Assembly (NCBI GenBank): GCA_933207985.1
Contig: OW240913.1
Location: 104,954,605 to 105,018,604, forward strand
DNA from: Pelobates cultripes
Lineage: Eukaryota > Chordata > Amphibia > Anura > Pelobatidae
Length of the DNA stretch: 64,000 bases
Reading direction: 5' to 3'
Position 1 is the stretch's first letter, and each line of letters begins with the position of its first letter. A program made the translations under genes and the position numbers. This document shows, in pieces, positions 23,290 through 32,832 of the stretch. Under the pieces are notes generated by a model that was not told the origin of the DNA, ran no database searches, and was given only the letters and a program-made list of their open reading frames with translations.

Positions 23290-23870
23290 ATCCAAATTGG
23301 TCCAGTGGTTCAAAAGATAGATCATAGTCCTTTGTGACCAAAGGAAGCATGGCTTTTCTGCCCAAAACCAGTTCCACAGAGTCTTCTATCCTGGAGATAA
23401 TTGGAAAGTAATCCAATTATCTCCAAAGACAGAGGCAAAACTCCATTGAACACATGGCAGCAAAAGACAATAAAACACATAAAAACATATAACTGTGCAG
23501 CCATTGCACAAAACAGGTACATTCAACATATCCCCAGATAGCTCAGATCTGAGCGCACATTATTACTGAATGGCTCTCAGAGCACACTCATACAGTTCAA
23601 TTGCCATGGAGCCAAAGTCTTTCCCATAGTCTTTCATTATACGAATGGGCTCCATGGCATAGCTATCTGGGGTATCACCGCTCAAACAGGGCAAGCACCA
23701 AATGACCCGGCTTTCATGTCTTTGCAGGGGAAAATCAAGCCTTTTAACATGGGGCCATAATCCAAAGGCAACAGGCGAGCAACCAGGCTTCTCCAATGCA
23801 ATGTGGAGAGATTGGTCTCGTCACAATTTGCGCATAGGCCTGTGAGCCTATAAGTTTTTGTTCTTGTTAC
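23290..23870 (-). repeat. Unclassified interspersed repeat, minus orientation
   Basis: Read on the minus strand it holds an open stretch (23796-23563) with DFPLQRHESRVIWCLPCLSG and then YAMEPIRIMKDYGKDFGSMA. I have the impression of having seen this in frog repeats but cannot name the family. A perfect 13-bp hairpin GGAGATAATTGGA/TCCAATTATCTCC lies at 23393-23424. CCCCAGATAGCT (23533) is inverted at about 23663. Confidence 0.45.
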
Positions 23871-24397
23871 TGCAATTTCCTCTTAATAGAAATAAAAAGA
23901 TTTAAAAAATAAAGAAGCCATGCTATAGTATTAAACTGATCAGTAGTATTCATATTTATGTATCTTCAGAAAATTAAGAAAATTTTTAGTTTTAAACTGA
24001 AAACAACTTGTATCCATTATTTTTAATGTAACCACTGAAAGGCTAGTGCAACTCATAGAAATTCTAGACTTCTGTTTCATGAATACATCAGTCATTAATA
24101 TTGATCGGAAGGGAAACAAAATCTATGGCACATTTTTATTAGCCACCTTAATGTGGTCTTCAATCATTAAACAAGAAAGAGAACATATTTCAGATGGCAT
24201 TGTTTTATCTACAGTTTCTGTTGGTTACCAATTAACATTCTGACTAATTTACTTGCATGTAAGCCATTTAATGAAGATTTTCTGATCAGACTTGGTTGGT
24301 TATATTACAGTTCACTCTGGAATGCATTGGCCTATTTGGGCTATACTATTTGCAATGCTATTATCCTGCTAGTTTGTTTACTACTAAAAACATATAG

Positions 24398-24399
<2 letters not shown>

Positions 24400-24433
<34 letters not shown>

Positions 24434-24434
24434 A
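24400..24434. repeat. (CT)n(TA)n microsatellite
   Basis: About nine CT units run directly into about nine TA units. Confidence 0.95.
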
Positions 24435-24635
24435 AGTTAACATAAAAATATTGCTATTTATCAGTTTTGGCCTAATTCATAACCCATCATAAGCCATTTT
24501 GTTTTAAGAAATATTGTCTAGATAGAGGATTTTAAATGGGATGATGCTAAAATCTTTGCTTTGGGGCCAGTACAAGTAAGTATTATGGTTGTGGTCCAAA
24601 TAGGTCTTGGTTGACCACTTTAACAAAATAAAAGT

Positions 24636-24741
24636 CTGAAACTGCTATGTTTATGAGAAAATGGTTTAACCCTAGCTGGACCTGGCACCCAGACCACTTC
24701 ATTAAGCTGAAGTGGTCTGGGTGCCTAGAGTGGTCCTTTAA
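24636..24741 (+). mobile_element. Truncated T2-type hairpin-chain MITE
   Basis: It closely matches the right end of the 30036-30537 element: CTGAAACTGCTATGTTTATG, the GCACCCAGACCACTTCA hairpin, and the terminus AGTGGTCCTTTAA. The left three quarters is absent. Same orientation as the 30 kb copy. Confidence 0.88.
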
Positions 24742-25689
24742 TCTGGCCTTGGTGGCACCGACTTAAAGTGAGCTGGTGAAATAGCTATATGTTTTTAACC
24801 CACCCACAGACAACAATTTTCTATAGTTTTTCCATTCAATCCCAGTTTATGATTTCATCATGTGAAGCCTTATCCACAGCATGCTAGCTAGTACACATTA
24901 CACAACATTGACGGAAAAAAGCCTGGCATGCTCACAATAACCTACGCTATCAGTGGGCACCCCTTGAAGAAATACAAGTAAAACATACACATACTAGAGA
25001 TTCTTAGGATACCAAAATTTGTTGTTTTTTTTAAACAACAAACTTCCCTTATCTAGGTTCAGGTAATTCCAACAGAGAATGCCTAAGTCCTGTGGCTAGA
25101 AAGGAACATTCCAAGCACAGCCCGCAGCTATTGCAAGCACTATAATCAATACAGCTCACTGTTATGGCGAACCGGCAAAACACTTCTTGAAGGGAAGTGC
25201 TCAAGGACTTTTTTTTTTTATTTGTTTTGTATTTTACTATAGTTTCTAAGATATTTTTTATTGTGATAGTGATATATCAATACATTTAAGTCTCTATATT
25301 TTTATATTTGGGGGCCTATGGCGTCCTCAGCTGGGTCCTGCCATCAAGGAGGAGAGTGTCTCCTAGAGCCAGTTTTGGGAAGAGTCTGTTTAAGGTCAGC
25401 AGGTTTACTGTCTCCTCATACATCAGTTTACCTTCAACCTACTACACTAGATATATATTTTTGTTCTCTGTTTGAGTCCTTCTGGACAGACTATTGTAGA
25501 AGTCCTGTACTATAAGAGTGCACACCTGTGCATGAGATATGAGCCTATCTATTTTAGGTTCTGTATTATGAATGGATACATTCCCCCTTTTGTCTTTATT
25601 TTCCCATCGTTCATAAAATATTGTACTATATTCTTTTTTGTTTTGTTTTGTTTTATCTGAGCATTGCACCAAATGTTCATACATGCTCA

Positions 25690-26290
25690 CACTGTCAAGG
25701 TTATTCAGTAAACTCCAAGTTTGGATGGTTTAAATCCAAATGGCAAAAGTAAGGCTTAAATAGCCAAGCTTTGTGTACAGTTTAGGTGGAGATTTTTACT
25801 AAAAGTCTTCTCCCTCTTATGCAATACTTTCTGAAACTGTTCTATTGTAGAATTCTCAATGTAGAAATCTGATTACCGATTTGGAATAACAGAATTTCAT
25901 CTGAAACTGTTGTTAATTTACAAAATTTAGAAGCCCAAAATTCCACATGGGGAATGAATAAAGGTGGAAGTCGCAGAGTTACAAAGTATAATTTGGGGAG
26001 CTATCTGCTAAACATTTCTTGATTTTGGTACTTCAGCTGTTTAGCATATAACTCCTTAATTTGTCATCCTTATCTGTGCTTGCCATAAAGATGCATATTG
26101 CCAAATAAGGGAGTTATGTGCTAAATAGAATCATATTTGGAATCCTTAAATATGGCAATCCCACATAAGTGTACTGATATATGGAGTTATCTGCTAACCC
26201 TCTAAAAGAGCAAAATTAAGAAAAACCCTTTCCTTAATTTTGCTGTTTCAGTTGTTTATTAGACATTTACCCCAGTATTAAAAACTTGTC
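25690..26290. repeat. Decayed MITE-like repeat with GGAGTTATCTGCTAA phrases
   Basis: It begins with a GTTATTCAGTAAACTCC end like the TTATTCACTAAA family. The phrase GGAG(C/T)TATCTGCTAA occurs at about 25996 and 26184, with a variant GGAGTTATGTGCTAA at 26108. These suggest an internally repeated, partly inverted element. Boundaries are approximate. Confidence 0.45.
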
Positions 26291-26404
26291 AAAATAACTG
26301 GATCCAAAAAATATATTTCAATTCAGTTGATTTGGAAATTCAGGCACTTTTGAGTTGTCGAATTCGGACAGAATTTGATTTGAAACTAAATGAACTGAAC
26401 ATGT

Positions 26405-26614
26405 CTAACGAGAAGTCTTTACAAGGCAGGTTTTCTGGGATACTTCCTGTCTCTTGGGTTTAGTTCCACTGAGCTAAATAAACCAGGAAGAAACAGGACC
26501 TGTTATCTGATTGACAGCCAGGGTAATTTAGTCAGGTTAATTTATAAAAGTGCCAATTTCACACATAAAGTACTTCAGCAAGCTACAGTATAGGCGATTG
26601 AAGTGTTCCTTTAA
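26405..26614. mobile_element. Probable right-end remnant of a T2-type MITE
   Basis: It ends GAAGTGTTCCTTTAA at a TTAA (26611-26614), the usual right end of these elements. The left end is not recognisable. Confidence 0.45.
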
Positions 26615-27818
26615 AGGTGTTTTTTTCCCACACACGTTCTGTTTGAAAACATCACATTGTGCTGGTCATGAAGATCTCATGCTATGGAGACACTAATTGG
26701 TTAATAGTGTAAAGCGTTTTTATGTTCGGCTCATACTGAATGTTACAGGTATAGTAATAAACATTGAACGTATCTCAGTGATGGCTAATATTGCTGGAAA
26801 TCCTAGGTTTTCTTTGTTGTGCTGTGATATAATGCAATAGGCAGATATGGAGCAGATGTTAAATTGGCAAAGTAATCTTTGAATGACAAAATGTAATGGT
26901 AGTACAGCTGGCAGATGTAAAAAGCTACCACCAATCTACCACAGTGTGCTTCTGTTGAACAAAAACAATTATCAATGTACAGTATATTTTATGCTAACTA
27001 GCATGTTAACCTTTTAGAGCAATTCTCTGCAAGATGCTCTGTTTTTTATGACAATGAAAATGTAAACAGATCATTGTAGAATGAAACAATACATATTTTA
27101 ACCCATTGACAGTAAGCAGCATATTTGGGAGCCCCCTAGCACATTTAGAGTTAAATATTCTTTATAAGAAGTGCCCATTGTATTAAGTGTCATCAGAAAT
27201 GCAACCAACCACGAAAGTACCTTTGAGTGTAATAATTATCATTGCTATGTTTAATGAAGGGCCACTATAGGAGACAAGGCAACTTCCATCGGTGAAGTAG
27301 TTTGGGTGAATTGTCCCTCCACTGTCTACCCCTATCAATTGTTTTTATCACTCAGACAGTCACTAAAGGCACTTCTGATGAAGTAGTTATGTGAAACCTT
27401 CTGATTTCACAGTGCGGATTCAGTATTTCTTGGATCTGGCTATGTGAAATGAGGCCTAAGGAACAGGGATGGAAATAAGACACAGTTATATAAAGGTATT
27501 TACAGCCAGGAGGGACAAATGGTGGAGAGAGAGTGTAGGTAGAGCAAACATTTGTTGTATACATTTGAAAAGTTAACCAACCAAATTCTATCACCCAAAA
27601 TATGAATAACTATGTGTACATGAAATATTGGTGGCATATATTCACTGAAAATAGCAATGAAAAAAGTACAGAAAATTACAATGGCAATGGTATAAATGGT
27701 AACATTGTTATCATAACAAATATGGTGAACGAGGGTAGAATAAATAAGGTAGAATATCTTCAGGGAGAGGTATTATGAAGAGATTCAGGTTTGTATCCAT
27801 AATGCTATATTTTTCCTC

Positions 27819-28285
27819 TGAAGGGATACTGTGGTTACCAAAACAACTTTAGTTTAATGAAGCGGTTTTGGTGTATAGATCATGCCCATGCAGTCTCACT
27901 TATCAATTCTCTGCTACTTAGGAGTTAAATAATTTTGTTTATACAGCCCTAGGCACACCTCCCTGTATGTGACTAACAGAGCCTCCCTGAATACTTCCTG
28001 TAAAGAGTTATCTAATGTTTACACTTCCTTTATTGCAAATTCTGCTTAATTTAGAATTTCGTATCACCTGCTTTGTTAATAGCTTGCTAGACCCGGCATA
28101 GGTCTGCTGCATGCAATTAAAGCCCCAGCCAGGGCAGATGTGGCTAGGGCTGCATAAACAAAAACAAAAGTGAATTAACTCCTAAATGGCCTATAATTGA
28201 GCAGTGAAACCTCAGAGGCATGATCTATACACAAAAACTGCTTCATTCAGCTAAAGTTGTTTTGATGGCTATAGTGTCCCTTTAA
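27819..28285. mobile_element. T2-type MITE with ~135-bp terminal inverted repeats
   Basis: The right end is GGCTATAGTGTCCCTTTAA. The left end reads AAGGGATACTGTGGTTACC with its TTAA eroded. Both arms share AAAACAACTTTAG, TGAAGC(G/A)GTTTT, GTGTATAGATCATGCC, TTAGGAGTTAA and TACAGCCCTAG (one mismatch allowed), so the inverted repeats run about 135 bp inward. Arms have diverged by roughly 15 percent, so it is older than the 30 kb MITE. Confidence 0.8.
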
Positions 28286-28331
28286 AGTAGAGTCTGTTAT
28301 AGAGGGATCTTCTTATATTTGATTTAACTGA

Positions 28332-28830
28332 GTGGATATGATAAAATTATACAGATATATCAGGGGCCAATACAAACCATTGTGTGGAAATCTATTCACA
28401 AAAAGGACTTTACATAGGACACAAGATCCTGCGTTTAGACTGGAAGAAAGAAGATTTAGTCTAAGGCAAAGGAAAGGTTTTTTTACTGTAAGAACAATAA
28501 GGATATGGAATTCTCTGCCTGAAGAAGTAATTTTATCAGAGTCCGCACAGATATTTAAACAGCAACTAGATGCATACTTGCAAAAACAGAATATTCATGG
28601 ATACAATTTTTCAATGTGGGGTAATAGCTTCTTGATGCAAGGATAAATCTGACTGCCATTCCGGGGTCAAGAGGGAATTTTTTCTAGTTTGCTGCAAAAT
28701 TGGAAGTGCTTCAAACTGGTTTATTTATTTTTTTTGCCTTTTTTTAGATCAACAGCAAAAAGCAAATGTGAGGAAGACTGAACTTGATAGACACATGTCT
28801 CTTTTCAGCCGATGTAACTATGTAACATTG
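28332..28830 (+). mobile_element. CR1/Rex-like LINE 3' fragment with WNSLP motif
   Basis: An open 104-residue frame (28332-28646) contains AFRLEERRFSLRQRKGFFTV, then RTIRIWNSLPEEVILSES and IFKQQLDAYL. The FF(S/T)VR...WNSLP...V..S...FK..LD pattern is the C-terminal tail of reverse transcriptases from CR1/Rex1/L2-type LINEs. After the stop the sequence continues with LFSRCNYVT and the AACTATGTAAC tail common in frog repeats. The catalytic part is absent. A shorter antisense copy lies at 30841-30945. Confidence 0.6.
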
Positions 28831-29091
28831 AGCACAATACATAGCATAGTGAATATGCCCCATTATAACTTGAATCTCTCTCTTTGTCCATCTACTTTTC
28901 TATCCAGGGACACACTGGTGCACTATTCACAGACATACATAGCGATATATTTACCTCTGTGTATCTAATGTATCCCTTCACTCACATGCTGACATATAAA
29001 ATTTAACTATTTTGTGCTTTATTAAGTGAGAGTTTATTTAATTTAATAATATAATCTCTGATTAAACAGTATCGAAAGACTATCCCTAATA

Positions 29092-29501
29092 TTAAAGAGA
29101 CACTATAGTCACCATAACAACTACAGCTTATTGAATTTGTTCTGGTGAGGATAATCATTACCTTCAGGCTTTTTGCTGTAAACACTGTCTTTTCAGAGAA
29201 AATGCAGTAATTACATTACAGCCTAGTGATAACTTCACTGGCCACTCCTCAGATGGCTTTTAGAGATCCTTCCTGGGTAAGCATTGTGATTGGATCAGGC
29301 TACCACTTCTGATGATGTCAGCAGACTGCTTGTTTAACAGCAGTCTAACAGCAGGCAGCATTACAGTTTCATGCTTGAATACAGTAAGATTTGTACTATA
29401 TTTATGGAGGCATGAGGGGTTCAGGGGGGCTAGATGGTGGTTTTAACACTATATGGTTAGGAATACACGTTTGTGTTCCTGACCCTATAATGATCCTTTA
29501 A
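29092..29501 (-). mobile_element. T2-type MITE, GGGTCAGGAA subfamily, inverted copy
   Basis: TTAA at both ends (29092-29095 and 29498-29501). It starts TTAAAGAGACACTATAGTCA and ends TGTTCCTGACCCTATAATGA before TCCTTTAA. This is the reverse orientation of the 62609-63176 element: shared parts include AACAACTA, CTTTTTGCTGTAAACACTGT and TTTTCAGAGAAAA. It is 410 bp and shorter in the middle than the 62.6 kb copy. Confidence 0.85.
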
Positions 29502-30035
29502 ATATATAATCTTGGGGGATCCAGTGACTTTGTACTTCAGACTTCTGATCAGTTCAATAGTACCACACGTTTAAATACATTTTCACAAATATGTAAAATA
29601 TTGAAGTTCTCTTTTTCTTCTGTGATTCTCAGGGGGTGCCAAATACTAATTTTGTACCAGACTCCAGCAGTTTATAGTAATGCCGTTGGCATCACAAGAA
29701 TGACTTAATTTCCAAATGTAAAGTGACTATGACCTTATTAACAGTCTTCTGTTTTAAAATGCCAACCTGTACAGTAATACATGTAATCCCAATACAGAAA
29801 TGTTAAAATTCACTGCCTGAAGTAAACTGCAGAACTCTTGATGTAGGTAAGTGGCTTAATACATTAGCCGTATCTGTGCATCATATGCAGCAATTGCTAA
29901 CACATCATTTTAACACTCAGAGATTAAAAAAAAGAAATACCTGTGTACTATCCCAAATCCCTATGCACATTTAAATAGCTGGATGTATTTTAGTATCACT
30001 CCAGTGGCCATTCAAGTGTAAGCTCACCTGCCACG

Positions 30036-30537
30036 TTAAAGGACCACTATAGTGCCAGGAAAACATACTCGTTTTCCTGGCACTATAGTGCCCTGAGGGT
30101 GCCCCCACCCTCAGGGTCCCCCTCCCGCCCGGCTCTGGAAGGGGGAAAGGGTTAAAAACTTACCTTTTTCCAGCGCTGGGCGGGGAGCTCTCTGCTTCCT
30201 CTCCTCCTCTTCTCCTCCTCCTGGACTGAATGCGCACGCGCGGCAAGAGCTGCGCGCGCATTCAGCCCGTCGCATAGGAAAGCATTTACAATGCTTTCCT
30301 ATGGACGCTTGCATGCTCTCACTGTGAAAATCACAGTGAGAAGCACGCAAGCGCCTCTAGTGGCTGTCAATGAGACAGCCACTAGAGGATTAGGGGGAAG
30401 GCTTAACCCATTCATAAATATAGCAGTTTCTCTGAAACTGCTATGTTTATGAAAAAATGGGTTAACCCTAGCTGGACCTGGCACCCAGACCACTTCATTA
30501 AGCTGAAGTGGTCTGGGTGCCTAGAGTGGTCCTTTAA
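30036..30537 (+). mobile_element. T2-type MITE made of eight consecutive hairpins
   Basis: A 502-bp element between TTAA sites with 13-bp ends TTAAAGGACCACT and inverse (30525-30537), fitting TTAAAGGRR-type T2 MITEs. Inside are eight hairpins in a row: 30046-30064/30071-30089 (19 bp), 30091-30101/30106-30116, 30226-30235/30256-30265, 30273-30286/30290-30303, 30306-30353 (compound), 30354-30368/30374-30388 (15 bp), 30403-30465 (compound) and 30481-30497/30504-30520 (17 bp). Most arms are perfect, indicating youth. It is GC- and CpG-rich. It has no coding capacity and would need a Kolobok-type transposase supplied elsewhere. Confidence 0.93.
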
Positions 30538-30840
30538 GGCAAACCTCTTATTTGAGTCCTTCACTAACAATTCACCTTGCTGCTTTCAGTGAAAAGGTAA
30601 AATCTTTAATGAGACCAAAAGGGGTATTTTTCAGAACATCTACACACTTATTAGGGGCTAGGTGAATTGTTCGTGTAGGACTATATACCTCTGCACTTCA
30701 TGGCCAGTGTTTTCCAAACACCAATAATGTCTCATTTATTATGGATTGGATTGACACCCACTACCTAATGCTGCACATACAGATTCCAATGCCTATGACA
30801 ACTTCAATGCACTGAAATGGTCAAGGAGCTTGGAGGCCTT

Positions 30841-30945
30841 TAAGGCAGAGAATTCCACATGTTTATTGTTTTTACTGTGAATAATGCTTCCATATGCCAT
30901 ATGTTAAATATCCTCTCTTTAAGTCTAAATGGGGGACCATTAATG
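30841..30945 (-). mobile_element. Antisense fragment of the WNSLP LINE repeat
   Basis: On the minus strand the translation reads PPFRLKERIFNIWHMEALFT then VKTINMWNSLP, aligning with FRLEERRFSLRQRKGFFTV...WNSLP of the 28.3 kb copy. It is about 30 residues long and more diverged. Confidence 0.6.
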
Positions 30946-32035
30946 AAAGAAAAAAGAGATATTTGTACTGGCTGTGTATATATTAATGTACAATATGGTA
31001 ACAGAATAACATTTTTCAATAAATACAATTTTTTTTATATATTTAAAATAAAAATTGATCTATTTAAAATGACTGTGTATTTGATGGCGCTTATTATCAC
31101 TTAATATGACTTAATGTGAAGTTTTAGCAGCTGTAGCACTCCATGGGAACTCCCAGAAAAACCCACTGAAAAAAATATACAGCAATGTTTAGGTGATACA
31201 CCACCACCTTAAAACTCACATTTTAATATACTTAATCTGAAATATTTTCTATGCTCCTAATTTTATGTGACACATTTTACCACTTATTCCATAATCCTGT
31301 GATTTATAACTTCCCCAAGATAATTATGCAGCATCTTCTTTCCCTTGGAATTTAAAACAATCCACAACAGCAACAACTCCCTTCTATTGTGATTTATTCC
31401 AATTATTCCTTTATATGTTGTCATACTCCCCCATGCTGCCACTTAAAAGTTCTCATTTTACTATACTGCCCCATGTATAGACACATTTCCTACAAATGTC
31501 ATCATATAGCCCCCGCATTGTCTCTAAGTGGTGCCATATAATTTGATATTGCTCCACTACATTGGCTCCATATTACCCCATATGTTGCTATATTGCCTCC
31601 CAGATATTTTCAAATTGCTCTCTATATTGTCCCTCAGATTTTGTCATCCCACCAAATGTTTTCCTCACATCTTGTGAAATATTCACAGGAAAATAGGTTC
31701 AAACTATAAATACACAGATGTGGAGAAAGAGTGAACCATAGCTTCACTAACAGCATCTTCAGTTGCTATGCACAAAGAAATAGATAAACATTTACCTCTC
31801 ACTTGCTTTACTCCGGCAGCAGCTGTAAATACTGTTTGCAGATCTGTTAGATTGAACTCGCTACAATGCGTTCCTTCAGCGCCTTTCAGATTAACTGCAC
31901 ATCTATACAGTGAGCATGGTTTGCAAATATAATTAATTAGCAAAATACTATTATTATTAATACTAGATAAGAGAAGATGATCTCATAACCCTTTAAGAAC
32001 CACGGACAGTCTGTGCCATCAATGTAATCTTTTCT

Positions 32036-32112
32036 TTAACCCCTTAAGGACACATGACGTGTGACATGTCATGATTCCCTTTTTTCCAGAAGTTTGGTCA
32101 TTAAGGGGTTAA
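32036..32112. mobile_element. Short MITE with TTAACCCCTTAAGGA ends
   Basis: It starts TTAACCCCTTAAGGACACAT and ends GGTCATTAAGGGGTTAA. ACATGACGTGTGACATGTCATG lies inside as a partial palindrome. I recognise this roughly 75-bp repeat as abundant in frog sequence. Its right TTAA is also the left TTAA of the next element. Confidence 0.75.
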
Positions 32113-32675
32113 AGGGATCCTATAGTGCAAGGAAAAAAAACCCTTTTTCCTGGCACTATAGGGTTAATTGGTCCTGCCCTCCCTCGGGGCCCCCCTCCCG
32201 CTGGGCTGAAGGGGTTAAAACACCTTCAGCCACTTGCCTTAATCCAGCGCCGGGCTTGGCGCCGGGCTCCTTCAGCCACTTACCTTAATCCAGGGTGCCC
32301 GGCGCTGGTGACCCCTCCTCCCCCTGCCGACGTCAGCTCCTGGTTTGAATGTGCGGCCAGAGGTGTGTGCACATTCAAACCCGCCCATAAGAAAGCATTG
32401 CTCAATGATTTCCTTTGGGAGTTTTAGTTGATGCTGTCCTCCGTGAGAATGTCCAGCGTCATTTCAGTGCGATTTTCTCAATGAAAATCGCGGAAGCGGC
32501 CTCTAGTGGCTCTCAGGAAGACAGCCACTAGAGGCTGGATTAACCCTGCAATGTAAACATAGCGGTTTCTCTGAAACCGCTATGTTTTCAGCTGCAGGGT
32601 TAAAACTAGGGGGACCTGGAACTCAGACCACTTCATTGAGTTGGAGTTTTCTGGGTGCCTACAGTGGTCTTTTAA
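32109..32675 (+). mobile_element. Older T2-type hairpin-chain MITE
   Basis: 567 bp between TTAA sites, starting TTAAAGGGATCC and ending CAGTGGTCTTTTAA. It repeats the design of the 30036-30537 copy in the same order: TATAGTGCAAGGAAAAA paired at 32144-32160 (16/17), GATTTTC/GAAAATC (32471-32489), CCTCTAGTGGCT...AGCCACTAGAGG (32500-32534, 14/15), and a compound hairpin (32540-32603) with a perfect 15-bp inner stem. The last hairpin has decayed. The body is GC-rich. Confidence 0.88.
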
Positions 32676-32832
32676 GGAACCTGTAACAAAGAGGAATGGG
32701 AACTTCTTTAAGTGCAGCAAAATCTTTCAGAGCCACAAATGCGAAATTTGCAGCTCCTGCTTGTACAATGTCCTAAGAGATCTGATTTCATCAGATTTCA
32801 TAAAATGTAATATTTGGTTCTTAAAGGGTTAA

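Larger units (their letters stand above)
31985..32832. mobile_element. Outer repeat with AACCCTTTAAGAACC ends, interrupted by two nested MITEs
   Basis: TAACCCTTTAAGAACCA at 31986-32002 is exactly inverted at 32815-32831. The outer element keeps 31985-32035 and 32676-32832; the middle is occupied by the two MITEs at 32036-32112 and 32109-32675. Without them the outer element would be roughly 210 bp, a normal MITE size. Confidence 0.75.

Noticed and set aside
30111..30493. Two minus-strand open frames rich in Arg/Ala/Pro
   Set aside because: They lie inside the hairpin-chain MITE; GC-rich composition, no coding evidence.
32125..32427. 100-residue proline-rich frame
   Set aside because: Inside the T2-type MITE at 32109-32675; not supported as a gene.
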